From JABMQB01 sp963677475 (GTDB lineage Bacteria; Bacteroidota; Bacteroidia; Bacteroidales; Prolixibacteraceae), in contig CAXXQD010000022.1 of assembly GCA_963677475.2 (NCBI GenBank), positions 496,001 to 560,000 on the forward strand: DNA of 64,000 nucleotides, in the 5' to 3' direction. This document shows positions 55,624-64,000 of this stretch, one piece after another (within the stretch, counting starts at the first letter, position 1; the number at the start of each line of letters is the position of its first letter). The notes below the pieces were generated by a model. The model worked only from the letters and a program-made list of their open reading frames with translations, was not told where the DNA came from and did no database searches. Both the position numbers and the translations under genes were made by a program.

Positions 55624-56499
55624 ATGGAAATGAAAAAGGTTCAAATTTTATTATTTATTACCACCCTTGTTCTTACAGGATTTAAGGCAGACAAACCAGC
55701 GTATTCCCTATTTGAACTAAAAGGGAAGTCCGTCAAATATAAAAAGATGTTGACCGAATTGGCAAATGCCGACGTTGTTTTGTTTGGGGAATTACATAGC
55801 AATCCTATTTCACATTGGCTTCAATTGGAGGTTGTTAATGATTTGTATAAGCTTAAAAAAGAAAACCTGGTTTTAGGGGCAGAAATGTTTGAAACCGATA
55901 ATCAGTTGCTTATAGATGAATACATAAATGGAATTATCACAACTGGTAGGTTTGAAGCTGAGGCAAGGCTATGGCCAAATTATAAAAACGACTATAAACC
56001 TTTGGTGGAATTTGCAAAGGACAGTAGTATCCAATTTATTGCCACGAACATACCAAGAAGGTATGCATCAGTTGTAAATTCGGATGGTTTTGAAGGCCTT
56101 GAAGAGTTAAGCGATGAAGCAAAAAAGTATTTGCCACCACTGCCCGTGGCTTATGATTCTACCCTGACTTGTTACAAAAGCCTGCTTGAAATGGGTGATG
56201 GTATGGGACCACATATTACACCAAATTTTCCTAAAGCCCAGGCAATAAAGGATGCTACCATGGCGCATTTTATAATAATGAATTGGAAAGATGGCAACTT
56301 GTTTTTGCATTTTAACGGGGCTTATCATTCCGATAATTTTGAAAGCATAAACTGGTACTTGAAACAAGCAATGCCCGGGTTGAAAATTGTGACCATAACC
56401 ACCGTTTTACAGAAAAATGTCAATGAATTAAGTGAGGATAATAAAGGAAGAGCTGATTTTACGATCTGTGTTGTTGATAATATGACCCCAACTTATTAG
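55624..56499 (+). CDS. ChaN family protein
   Basis: The 291-residue protein has a signal peptide (about 1-20, no lipobox cysteine). ADVVLFGELHSNPISHWLQLEV, LVLGAEMFETDNQ and LFLHFNGAYHSDNFESINWYL are the ChaN/EreA-like signatures. ChaN of Campylobacter binds haem and aids iron uptake; erythromycin-esterase-like members share the HSN motif. No iron genes are adjacent. It converges with nadD with a two-base gap. Confidence 0.85.
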   Translation: MEMKKVQILLFITTLVLTGFKADKPAYSLFELKGKSVKYKKMLTELANADVVLFGELHSNPISHWLQLEVVNDLYKLKKENLVLGAEMFETDNQLLIDEYINGIITTGRFEAEARLWPNYKNDYKPLVEFAKDSSIQFIATNIPRRYASVVNSDGFEGLEELSDEAKKYLPPLPVAYDSTLTCYKSLLEMGDGMGPHITPNFPKAQAIKDATMAHFIIMNWKDGNLFLHFNGAYHSDNFESINWYLKQAMPGLKIVTITTVLQKNVNELSEDNKGRADFTICVVDNMTPTY

Positions 56500-56501
56500 T
56501 C

Positions 56502-57125
56502 CTACTTTTTGTAAAAATTCATTTCGTCAATGTATTGAAATACTTTTGGCGGCAGAAAATGTGAAATGTCTTTTCCTTCTTTTATTGCTTGTCTTATAAA
56601 TGTGGAGGAAATATCCATTAGGGGTGCATTGGCAACTGTAAAGTTTGATTTCAAAGCAAATTCTTCGGGATCAAATCCGGGGCGAGGGTAAACGATGATC
56701 CCGTAATTCTCCAGGATTACATCAATGTTTTTCCATTTGTGCAGATATTCAAGATTATCGCTTCCCATAATAATGGAAAACTGATGGTTTGGGAATTGTT
56801 CAGACAGATGGGCAAGCGTATCAACCGTATATGACGGTTTTGGCAGGCTAAATTCGATGTTCGAAACCCGAAACCGGGGATCTTCACCAACCGCCAGATG
56901 TACCATTTCAAGCCGCTGGTAATCGTCTAAAAGATTGCTTTTCTTTTTGAAAGGGTTTTGAGGGGAAACAACAAACCAAAGTTGGTTAATATCGGTGTAT
57001 TCGACCATATAATTGGCAATGGCCAGGTGTCCTATATGAATCGGGTTAAACGTACCAAAATACAATCCAACCTTTAATTGGATATCCGATCCAGGATTGA
57101 TAATATTGGATACAAAACCACTCAT
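56502..57125 (-). CDS. nadD: nicotinate-nucleotide adenylyltransferase
   Basis: The 207-residue protein has the nucleotidyltransferase motif VGLYFGTFNPIHIGHLAIAN (GxFxPxHxGH) and the C-terminal DISSTFIRQAI (ISSTxIR). It adenylates nicotinate mononucleotide in NAD synthesis. It is the last gene of the mnmA-yicC-gmk-nadD operon, and its ATG is adjacent to the gmk stop. Confidence 0.95.
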   Translation of the reverse strand: MSGFVSNIINPGSDIQLKVGLYFGTFNPIHIGHLAIANYMVEYTDINQLWFVVSPQNPFKKKSNLLDDYQRLEMVHLAVGEDPRFRVSNIEFSLPKPSYTVDTLAHLSEQFPNHQFSIIMGSDNLEYLHKWKNIDVILENYGIIVYPRPGFDPEEFALKSNFTVANAPLMDISSTFIRQAIKEGKDISHFLPPKVFQYIDEMNFYKK

Positions 57126-57710
57126 TTATCCTTGAATAAAACTTTTAACCTTGGTCTCTGCTTTTTCAAAAGCATGCTCTAATTTATCGTTGATAATTAT
57201 TAAGTCGAACTGTGGCGCAAATGCCAATTCTTTTTCTGCTTTTGCTACCCTCATGGCTATTTTGTCTTCCGAATCGGTTGACCTGTTCATTAACCTGTTT
57301 CTTAATTCATCAACCGACGGGGGCTGCACGAATATTGCCAAAGCTTCATTGCCATAATACTTTTTAATGTTCAGTCCGCCAACTACATCCACATCAAAGA
57401 TTACATGCTTGCCTTTAGCCCGAATCCTTTCAACCTCACTTTTTAAAGTGCCATAACAAATGCCTGAATACACTTCTTCCCACTCAAGGAATTCATCGTT
57501 TTTGACTTTATTTTGAAATTCTTCTTGCGAAAGAAAATAGTAATCCTTCTTATCTGTTTCCGTGTGCCGTGGTTCGCGACTGGTTGCAGAAATTGAAAAT
57601 TCCAAACCAAGGTTTTTACTCAAAAGGTGTTTTACAATGGTTGTCTTCCCGGCGCCCGAGGGTGCCGAAAAGATTATTAATTTGCCCTTTGGGTTTGTTT
57701 CCTGAGTCAT
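57126..57710 (-). CDS. gmk: guanylate kinase
   Basis: The 194-residue protein has Walker A LIIFSAPSGAGKTTIVKHLL, the GMP-binding SATSREPRHTETDKKDYYFLSQEEF and VIFDVDVVGGLNIKKYYGNEALAIFVQPPS. It phosphorylates GMP to GDP. It is 18 bases downstream of yicC, the usual pairing in many bacteria. Confidence 0.97.
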   Translation of the reverse strand: MTQETNPKGKLIIFSAPSGAGKTTIVKHLLSKNLGLEFSISATSREPRHTETDKKDYYFLSQEEFQNKVKNDEFLEWEEVYSGICYGTLKSEVERIRAKGKHVIFDVDVVGGLNIKKYYGNEALAIFVQPPSVDELRNRLMNRSTDSEDKIAMRVAKAEKELAFAPQFDLIIINDKLEHAFEKAETKVKSFIQG

Positions 57711-57728
57711 CCTGAAATAAACATTGAT

Positions 57729-58604
57729 TTATAAAACGTTTAAGAGCTGTTCCTTCACCCTTTCCAAATGGTCTTTCATTTGAACAACGATTCTTTGGAT
57801 ATCGCTATCATTGGCTTTTGATCCGATGGTATTGATTTCCCTACCGATTTCTTGTGAGATAAAGCCTAGCTTTTTACCAACTGGGATTTTCAGGTTAATG
57901 GTTTCTTCAAAAAATTTACAATGGTTGGATAGCCTAACCTTTTCTTCGTTGATGTCTAATTTTTCAAGATAAAAAAGCAATTCCTGCTCAAAGCGGTTTG
58001 AATCAACATCGCCATTTAGTTTCAACGACTCCAGGTTTTCCTGTATTCGTGTTTTGATTACTCCCATCCTTTTCTTTTCGAATGGTTCAATCTCAGGCAA
58101 CATTTCATGAATTTTCTTAACGTTGGAACTAATGTCTTTTATTAAAGCCAAGCCCTCTTGTACCCTGAATTCATTTAAATCATCGATCGCTTTAAGGATA
58201 TTTTCCAGGATAATTTTCCATTCTCCTTCGTCCAGTTTTTCATATTCAACCTTCACAGTGTCGGGCAAGCGCATTGCAGCATGCAGGGTTTTTTCATTTA
58301 CGGGGAGACCAAGTTCGGAACTAATGCTTTGTAAATGGCTGAAATAATTCTTTAAAATAGGTTCATTTATTTTAGCAGAACTTTCTTCACCAAGGTTTTC
58401 CACGTAAATATTAAAATCCACTTTTCCACGCACCAAAGCATCGGATATTGTTTTTCTGATTTGGATTTCCTTTTCCCTGTAAAGGGCAGGAATCCGCGTA
58501 TTAATATCCATTTGTTTGCTGTTGAGGGACTTAATTTCAAGGGTGAATTTCTTGTTGTTAACTTCGAATTCGGATCTTCCGAACCCTGTCATGGACTTTA
58601 TCAT
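57729..58604 (-). CDS. yicC: YicC family endoribonuclease
   Basis: The 291-residue protein has the N-terminal MIKSMTGFGRSEFEVNNKKFTLEIKSLNSKQMDINTRIP and the C-terminal GKKLGFISQEIGREINTIGSKANDSDIQRIVVQMKDHLERVKEQLLNV, both family hallmarks. YicC proteins are endoribonucleases that act on selected small RNAs. It precedes gmk in the operon. Confidence 0.95.
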   Translation of the reverse strand: MIKSMTGFGRSEFEVNNKKFTLEIKSLNSKQMDINTRIPALYREKEIQIRKTISDALVRGKVDFNIYVENLGEESSAKINEPILKNYFSHLQSISSELGLPVNEKTLHAAMRLPDTVKVEYEKLDEGEWKIILENILKAIDDLNEFRVQEGLALIKDISSNVKKIHEMLPEIEPFEKKRMGVIKTRIQENLESLKLNGDVDSNRFEQELLFYLEKLDINEEKVRLSNHCKFFEETINLKIPVGKKLGFISQEIGREINTIGSKANDSDIQRIVVQMKDHLERVKEQLLNVL

Positions 58605-58640
58605 ATAAGCTATATTTTACTTGCTAAGATAGTTATTAAT

Positions 58641-59819
58641 TTATGCAATTACCCCGGAGCCAATTAATTCTTCTCCATCATACCACGCGGCAAATTGACC
58701 GGAGGTAATCCCTCTTTGTTCTTGGTCGAATAGGATATAAATTCCTTCATCACGTTGGTAAAGGCTTGCTTTTTCCAATGGTTGTCGATAACGTATTCTT
58801 ACGTCGAAGCTTCTTTTTTCATTGGGTTTGAGTTTTAGGTCTTCCCGAATCCAATGGGCATCGTTTGAAGAAATGAACAACCCACTCCTATACAAGCCAG
58901 GGTGTTGTTTCCCTTCCCCAACATAAATTATATTCCTGCTAACATCAGTCCCAAGCACAAAAAGTGGCTCTTTATACCCACCAATGTTCAATCCTTTTCG
59001 TTGACCGATAGTATAAAAGTGAGCTCCTTCATGTTCTCCAATTACATTGCCGTTCCAAGGTTTATACGGATAACTGAAGCATAATTTTTTAAAATATTCT
59101 TCGCTGACCGGCACTTGCTTTTTCTTTTCCATAAATTTAGCAGGAACCTCAATCACATTGCCAGGTTTTTTTTCGAGTTGTTGTTGCAAAAACGTTGGAA
59201 GATCGACTTTGCCGACAAAACAAATTCCCTGGGAATCTTTTCTTTCGGCAGTGGGCAGGTTTTGTTCACGCGCAATTTTCCTAACCTCGGGTTTTTCCAA
59301 ATGCCCGATGGGGAAAAGTGCCTTCGAGAGCTGCTCCTGGTTTAACTGGCATAAGAAATAACTTTGATCTTTGTTTTTATCTTTTCCTGCCAACAGTTTA
59401 TGGATTGTTTTTCCATTTACAATAGCTTCCCCCTTTTGACAATAATGGCCAGTTGCCACAAAGTCGGCATTTAATTTAAGCGCTTCATCCAGGAAGATGT
59501 CAAATTTTATTTCACGATTGCAAAGCACATCCGGGTTTGGGGTCCTGCCAGCCTGATATTCTTTAAACATGTAATCAACCACGCGTTTTTTGTAATCTTT
59601 GCTTAGGTCAACAATGTGAAAAGGAATGTCGAGTTTTTTTGCAACCATCTTTGCAATAAGGGCATCTTCCTCCCAGGTGCATGCGCTGGTAATTGCCCCA
59701 ACGCGCTCATGCCAATTCACCATAAACAAAGCAGTTACATCGTAACCCTGCTCTTTGAGCAAATATGCGGCAACGCTTGAATCAACACCTCCAGAAAGAC
59801 CAATGACAACCTTTTGCAT
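58641..59819 (-). CDS. mnmA: tRNA 2-thiouridine synthase
   Basis: The 392-residue protein starts at ATG 59819. The PP-loop is VIGLSGGVDSSVAAYLL, the catalytic cysteines lie in PNPDVLCNREIKFD and SQGICFVGKVDLPTFL, and HFYTIGQRKGLNIGG follows. It adds sulfur to U34 of Lys, Glu and Gln tRNAs. An insertion near 210-245 (VPAKFMEKKKQVPVSEEYFKKLCFSY) is longer than in E. coli. A TTG at 59867 is the -33 box of its promoter and not a start. Confidence 0.95.
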   Translation of the reverse strand: MQKVVIGLSGGVDSSVAAYLLKEQGYDVTALFMVNWHERVGAITSACTWEEDALIAKMVAKKLDIPFHIVDLSKDYKKRVVDYMFKEYQAGRTPNPDVLCNREIKFDIFLDEALKLNADFVATGHYCQKGEAIVNGKTIHKLLAGKDKNKDQSYFLCQLNQEQLSKALFPIGHLEKPEVRKIAREQNLPTAERKDSQGICFVGKVDLPTFLQQQLEKKPGNVIEVPAKFMEKKKQVPVSEEYFKKLCFSYPYKPWNGNVIGEHEGAHFYTIGQRKGLNIGGYKEPLFVLGTDVSRNIIYVGEGKQHPGLYRSGLFISSNDAHWIREDLKLKPNEKRSFDVRIRYRQPLEKASLYQRDEGIYILFDQEQRGITSGQFAAWYDGEELIGSGVIA

Positions 59820-59837
59820 AGAATTTAATTTACGGCG

Positions 59838-59867
59838 CAAAAATAACCTAAAAAAGTAAAAGGGCAA
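59838..59867 (-). promoter_or_regulatory. promoter of the mnmA-yicC-gmk-nadD operon
   Basis: On the minus strand TTG (59867-59865), 19 bases, TATTTTTG (59845-59838) is a full consensus match. The start site would be about 10 bases before the mnmA ATG, giving a very short leader. Confidence 0.75.
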
Positions 59868-60023
59868 AGCAGATATAGATGAAGAGATTAGTTGTGATTT
59901 ATAGAAAGTAAAGCATTAATGATTAGTATTAATGCAAGTATGATGTTATGAGTTGGTTGGTTGTTCTGTGATTATAAAACAAATGTTTCAATGAATGAAG
60001 CAATAAATCTTAATTAATATCTT

Positions 60024-60887
60024 CTACTTTCCCATGGGTATGGTGAATCCTAACCAGGGCAATACAATAAATGCCCCGATATCGCCTACCGGAATAATTG
60101 CCCCAAAATCAAGGCCTGCATTTTTAATAATACGTCTTCCACCAATTGAAATTGCCCCAAAGCCATCGCTGCCCGGGAAAATATAATTCTCAGAAATCAG
60201 GTATCCCCTTTGCCCGGTCCTGACCATAAAACCTACATTTAAAGCAGGGTTTTGTGCAAAAGAGCCTCCGGCATAACCGTATCCGGCGCCAAAGCTTATG
60301 TTTTTATCGCGGTTTCCAAGGGTGGCGATTCCATACAGAATCCCAAATCCTGTTTCCGATTCGCCCAGCACGGTCCCCAACAATGCTCCAATGCCAAGAT
60401 TAAATTTGTCCGGGGTAATTGGTATTGATAATTTAGGTGTTAACCAAATTGGGGTGGGGGCGCCATCAAAAATAAACAGTGGTACGGTACCTCCTCCAAA
60501 GGAAAAGTTATCGTTTATTCCATACACAAACTGGTTGAAAAGTACCCAAACATTTTGATAATACGACTCACCCTCTTTAAGCCCAAAACCGTTTGGTGCC
60601 CAAAAATACCTGGTTGCCTGCGGATTTTCAAACCAAACTTTACCCTCAATAATTTTTGAAGGATCGATTTCTGTAATATGTCGGATATCTTTTCGCTGTA
60701 TGGTTATTGTTCCAATATTGTCGGTTTGAAACAAAACGGAAGCGGAATCTGATGAAACAATTACCCCGTTATATTCATTCCCATCAAGGGTTTCTATTCT
60801 TTGTTTCTTCGCGTTCTCTTGACTAATTGCAGGTTTATTGAGGAGTGTTAACAAAAGACAAAACAGAAATATAAAAATAGTTTTCAT
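60024..60887 (-). CDS. exported membrane-associated protein, paralog of the next gene
   Basis: The 287-residue protein has a signal peptide (ending near PAISQ). A short N-terminal domain (RIETLDGNEYNGVIVSSDSASVLFQTDNIGTITIQRKDIRHITEI) resembles an SH3/LSM-like barrel. The remaining glycine-rich strands (SFGGGTVPLFIFDG to LDFGAIIPVGDIGAFIVLPWLGFTIPMGK) look like a beta-barrel or jelly-roll. It shares the C-terminal pattern GRR..K..GLDFGAIIPVG with the gene at 60986, which suggests duplication. No function known to me. Confidence 0.65.
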   Translation of the reverse strand: MKTIFIFLFCLLLTLLNKPAISQENAKKQRIETLDGNEYNGVIVSSDSASVLFQTDNIGTITIQRKDIRHITEIDPSKIIEGKVWFENPQATRYFWAPNGFGLKEGESYYQNVWVLFNQFVYGINDNFSFGGGTVPLFIFDGAPTPIWLTPKLSIPITPDKFNLGIGALLGTVLGESETGFGILYGIATLGNRDKNISFGAGYGYAGGSFAQNPALNVGFMVRTGQRGYLISENYIFPGSDGFGAISIGGRRIIKNAGLDFGAIIPVGDIGAFIVLPWLGFTIPMGK

Positions 60888-60985
60888 GCCAAAAAATTTT
60901 AAATGTGAATTGTCTTTTTCTTTTTAATGAAAGGTACGCAAATGCAAGGTGGAAATCAATATCTTGAAAATAAATAATATAAGGC

Positions 60986-61750
60986 CTAATCGGAGATAAT
61001 AGGAAAGTGAATTCCTGCCCATGGAACCGGAAGAAAAGTATCAATATTGCCACCAATTGGGATTACCAAACCTATATCGACCCCCATTCTCTTCATGGTT
61101 TTTCTTCCCCGAAAGGTGATGACCCCGGTCAATCCAAATTCGGTATTGAAGAAATAATTGTCGGTGATAGCCACCCAGTCACGGTTGATTTTTGCTTTTC
61201 CGTTAATAACAAATGTGAGTCTTTGGTCCATATCTTCATCTGTAAAACCATAGGTCAAATACCCGATACCGATACCAACATTTTTTTGTGATGTTCCGGT
61301 CGTCATATTTGCATAGACACCGCTGAACAGTGATTTTGATTTTCCGATTACCGATCCCAGGATAAAACTGCCGCCAATGTAAAACTCATCGGAAATGACC
61401 GGATGTGCATATTTCCCCTGTACCCAAATCGGGATAAAAGTTTCTCCAATTAGCATAAGCACAGGTGATGAGCCAATATCCATAGAAAAAATATCGGAAT
61501 ATTTTACTTTGGGTATCTTCACCTTTATATCTTGCCTTTTGTTGGAGAAATAATTGCTGTTATAAGCCAGTAAATGATTTGAATAGGCATTATTGGTTTG
61601 CCCAGAATAAATTGTCTGCCGGTAATAATCTGTTTTATTCGAGGTTTGTGATACAACAGCCAAAGGCGTACTGAAATAGAAAAGAATTATTGCAAGAAGT
61701 ACAATAACATTCCATCTCTTTTTTGCTTTGTCAGATGCCAGAAGTATCAA
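60986..61750 (-). CDS. exported membrane-associated protein with TTG start
   Basis: The protein has about 254 residues with a signal-like helix (VIVLLAIILFYFSTPLAVVSQ). The glycine-rich strands end GRKTMKRMGVDIGLVIPIGGNIDTFLPVPWAGIHFPI, like the neighbouring gene, but it lacks that gene's N-terminal small domain. No in-frame ATG precedes the signal helix, so TTG 61750, 11 bases after the helicase stop, is the likely start. Function unknown. Confidence 0.6.
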   Translation of the reverse strand: MILLASDKAKKRWNVIVLLAIILFYFSTPLAVVSQTSNKTDYYRQTIYSGQTNNAYSNHLLAYNSNYFSNKRQDIKVKIPKVKYSDIFSMDIGSSPVLMLIGETFIPIWVQGKYAHPVISDEFYIGGSFILGSVIGKSKSLFSGVYANMTTGTSQKNVGIGIGYLTYGFTDEDMDQRLTFVINGKAKINRDWVAITDNYFFNTEFGLTGVITFRGRKTMKRMGVDIGLVIPIGGNIDTFLPVPWAGIHFPIISD

Positions 61751-61761
61751 AAAAATTGCTT

Positions 61762-62994
61762 TTATAATTTTCTATTATTTTTTCTGTTGCCCGGTTTTTT
61801 CTTTTTCGAATACCTTTTGTTGTTTCCCTTCTTTTTAAAAGATCTGACCTTCCATTCCGGACCATCACCAAGGCTTTCAGGAAGGGGAAGTTTCAGTATT
61901 TCACGTTCGATTAGACTTTCAATTTTCTGAAAGTTATACATATCGTCCTCATTTACAAAAGTAAGTGCGACTCCAGTGGTTTCTGCCCTTGCGGTACGTC
62001 CTATCCGGTGTACATAATCTTCAGCATCCGAAGGAACATCGAAGTTTATTACCAGATTAATATCTTTAATGTCAATTCCCCTGCTTAGCACATCGGTGGC
62101 GACCAGAATCCTGGTTTGTTTCGATCGAAAATTTAAGAGAACCTCTTCACGCTCGGTTTGTTCCAGGTCGGAAGAAATTCCGGCAACATTGTATTTGTTT
62201 TTCTTTAGTGAGCGTACAATATCGGTGACCTTTTTTTTGGTAGAACTAAAAATCAGGATACTCTGATAGTCTTTTTGGTCAGACAGTAGGCTATTGATCA
62301 GGTCTATTTTTTTATTGTCGTATGTTAAGTAAGCTGCTTGCAACACACCTTCGGCTGGTTTCGAAATTGCAATACTTATTTCAAATGGGTTAACCAGGAT
62401 TTTCGATGCAAACGCCTTTATTTTCGGAGGCATGGTTGCGCTAAACATCAGGTTTTGCCGTTTTTTTGGCAGGTATGAAATAATCTTCATTATATCATCG
62501 TGAAAACCAATATCCAACATGCGGTCTGCCTCATCCAGAATTAAATGTTCTACTTTATCAAATTTTACGTAGCCCATATTTAAATGTGAAATAAGCTTCC
62601 CTGGTGTGGCAACAATAATATCAGCACCTTGGGTAAGTGCCTTTTTTTGTTGTCCCCAGTCATCGCCATCGCCCCCACCGTAAATTGAAATAGAAGTAAT
62701 GTCGAGTGGGTAAGCAATTCCCTGGATTTGTTGATCAATCTGAATGGCAAGTTCCCTGGTTGGTACAATTATCAAGGTGTTTGTTTCATGAGATTTTTTA
62801 TTATGCAGAAATTCAAGTACAGGGACTAAAAAAGCTGCAGTTTTACCCGTTCCGGTTTGTGCGCATGCAATCAGGTCATCACCATTTAATATGCTTGGTA
62901 TGGCCTGCTCCTGAATGGGTGTTGCATTTTCGAAACCCATATAATAAAGGGCATCAAGCAATTCATCACTAATATCAAAGTCGTCAAATCTCAT
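61762..62994 (-). CDS. DEAD-box RNA helicase (RhlE-like)
   Basis: The 410-residue protein carries the Q motif (NATPIQEQAIP), motif I ACAQTGTGKTAAF, Ia PTRELAIQ, II LDEADRM, III FSATMP, V ATDVLSRGID and VI HRIGRTARA, all intact. The tail (KKKGNNKRYSKKKKPGNRKNN) is short, basic and unstructured, as in RhlE. It unwinds RNA in ribosome assembly or decay. It is followed after 11 bases by the TTG-start gene. Confidence 0.94.
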   Translation of the reverse strand: MRFDDFDISDELLDALYYMGFENATPIQEQAIPSILNGDDLIACAQTGTGKTAAFLVPVLEFLHNKKSHETNTLIIVPTRELAIQIDQQIQGIAYPLDITSISIYGGGDGDDWGQQKKALTQGADIIVATPGKLISHLNMGYVKFDKVEHLILDEADRMLDIGFHDDIMKIISYLPKKRQNLMFSATMPPKIKAFASKILVNPFEISIAISKPAEGVLQAAYLTYDNKKIDLINSLLSDQKDYQSILIFSSTKKKVTDIVRSLKKNKYNVAGISSDLEQTEREEVLLNFRSKQTRILVATDVLSRGIDIKDINLVINFDVPSDAEDYVHRIGRTARAETTGVALTFVNEDDMYNFQKIESLIEREILKLPLPESLGDGPEWKVRSFKKKGNNKRYSKKKKPGNRKNNRKL

Positions 62995-63139
62995 AGATTG
63001 GTATTGGAATTAAAACAAACATCTATGGAGTTAAAAAGGGATTCCCTTTCTAATTGTTCACAAGAAGTTTAAAATACAGCGCAAAGATATGTATATTATT
63101 CACATGTATTGTGTTCGGGTTGTTTGTGTTATAAACAAA

Positions 63140-64000
63140 TTAACTGACAATGGATACTTGGCTTTTGCAATAGAGGCATTTGTCCTGCTCTATGCCAATG
63201 ATTTCTGTGTTATAAGCTGTTCTCCGGATTAATAATTTGCCACAATTTGTGCAGTAGGTGCTTGATTTAAATGTGTCGTTTACATTTCCCAGATAAACAT
63301 AGTTCAGATCGTTTTTCGCAATTTCATAAAATTGGTCTAGCAATTCGAGTGGAGTGGGCGGATTGGTTAATTTATATGTTGGGAAATAGCGTGAAATATG
63401 CAGAGGAATGTTTTTTCCCAGATTGGAAGCAATCCATTTTACCATCTTTTCAAATTCATTTTTATTCGAATTAAGGTCCGTAATTACAAGATTTGTAACT
63501 TCGAGATGTTTTCCTGAATTCACAATTTCTTCTAAAGTTTGTAATACAGGATTAAGCTTGCCTTTAGCATGTTTTTTATAAAATTTATTTGAAAATGCTT
63601 TTAAATCAATATTGAAGGCATCAATGAAGGGGAGTAGTTTTTTTAATGGTTTAGGGAGGATATAACCATTGCTGACTATTACATTTTTAAGCCCATTGGC
63701 ATGGTTTTCCCTGGCAGTATCTGATAAAAACTCATAAAATACGATTGGTTCATTGTAGGTATATGCAATTCCAATGTTTCCGTCAATGTTTTTCGCATAA
63801 TCGGTTATTTCCTTACTGCTAAATGTATCAGTGACCCTGATTTTATCGGGATGGCATTGAGATATGGAATGGTTTTGACAAAAGCTGCAATTAAAATTAC
63901 AACCAATAGTCCCGATGGATAAAATTTGCATTCCGGGATGAAAATGGTACAGGGGTTTCTTTTCTATTGGATCAAGGTGTTTTGCAATTAGCTTCCCATA
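63140..64000 (-). CDS. AmmeMemoRadiSam radical SAM enzyme (5' end outside window)
   Basis: The reading frame runs to the right edge without a start, giving 287 residues here. YGKLIAKHLDPIEKKPLYHFHPGMQILSIGTIGCNFNCSFCQNHSISQ places the SAM cluster motif (CxxxCxxC) as in the radical SAM partner of AMMECR1 and Memo proteins. AYTYNEPIVFYEF and NIDLKAFSNKFYKKHAKGKL follow. The C-terminus has a zinc-ribbon-like CTNCGKLL and CLYCKS. An ATG at 63931 lies inside the conserved part and is not the real start. The function of the system is poorly known. Confidence 0.9.
   Translation of the reverse strand, partial: YGKLIAKHLDPIEKKPLYHFHPGMQILSIGTIGCNFNCSFCQNHSISQCHPDKIRVTDTFSSKEITDYAKNIDGNIGIAYTYNEPIVFYEFLSDTARENHANGLKNVIVSNGYILPKPLKKLLPFIDAFNIDLKAFSNKFYKKHAKGKLNPVLQTLEEIVNSGKHLEVTNLVITDLNSNKNEFEKMVKWIASNLGKNIPLHISRYFPTYKLTNPPTPLELLDQFYEIAKNDLNYVYLGNVNDTFKSSTYCTNCGKLLIRRTAYNTEIIGIEQDKCLYCKSQVSIVS

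Noticed and set aside
59820..59867. N-terminal extension of MnmA from a TTG
   Set aside because: The TTG is the -33 box of the operon promoter and the extension precedes the conserved PP-loop start.

Overview
The window comes from a Bacteroidota chromosome, most likely the Bacteroidales/Marinilabiliales side (Prolixibacteraceae-like); this is a judgement from gene content, not a database match. The support is as follows. The 16S gene has Bacteroidota features, including a 3' end reading GGAACACCTCC. At least nine promoters fit the Bacteroidota sigma pattern TTG-N18-20-TAnnTTTG. Genes are AT-rich with tight operons and almost no Shine-Dalgarno leaders. The content (S46 dipeptidyl-peptidase, KdsC/Maf/DUF2520 operon, nrfHA, 2-oxoacid:ferredoxin oxidoreductases) fits an anaerobe or facultative anaerobe.

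Layout. 1-5.8 kb holds one rRNA operon: three tandem promoters, 16S, tRNA-Ile(GAT), tRNA-Ala(TGC), a tRNA-like remnant, 23S, 5S and a terminator. 5.9-10.6 kb holds an O-antigen ligase-like protein, a glycosyltransferase and a DUF2520/KdsC-like/Maf operon. 10.7-18.8 kb holds a sugar-binding lipoprotein, a DPP11-type peptidase, an outer-membrane protein, a universal stress protein, an ADP-forming acyl-CoA synthetase and a methyltransferase. 19-25.5 kb is a nitrite ammonification block (nrfH-nrfA, porin, PepSY membrane protein) with a divergent porin and a palindromic operator between the two directions.

25.6-36.9 kb is a 2-oxoacid/aryl-acid block: ACT protein, iorAB, paaK with a second ACT protein, pheA, flavodoxin, a frameshifted aminotransferase, a Crp/Fnr regulator and a four-gene korDABC-type operon. 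Together these could interconvert aromatic or branched 2-oxoacids, their CoA esters and free acids, using reduced ferredoxin or flavodoxin. The ADP-forming synthetase and nrfHA could handle the energy and electron ends. 37-44 kb holds a short CDF metal transporter, a frameshifted hybrid histidine kinase, an SDR, a second Crp/Fnr regulator and a sodium/solute symporter. 44-47.8 kb holds kamA-ablB (N-acetyl-beta-lysine synthesis) with two small unknown genes and a MarR regulator.

48-55.5 kb holds a MiaB-type methylthiotransferase, small enzymes, TrhA and a molybdenum-cofactor operon (mobB-moeA-moaA-moaC-MOSC/MogA) preceded by a structured leader that looks like a Moco-type riboswitch with a terminator hairpin. 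55.6-64 kb holds a ChaN-like protein, the mnmA-yicC-gmk-nadD operon, two paralogous membrane or exported proteins, a DEAD-box helicase and an AmmeMemoRadiSam radical SAM gene cut by the right edge.

I saw no CRISPR array, insertion sequence, integrase or prophage. Two genes carry single-base frameshifts in homopolymers, which could be sequencing errors or real lesions.
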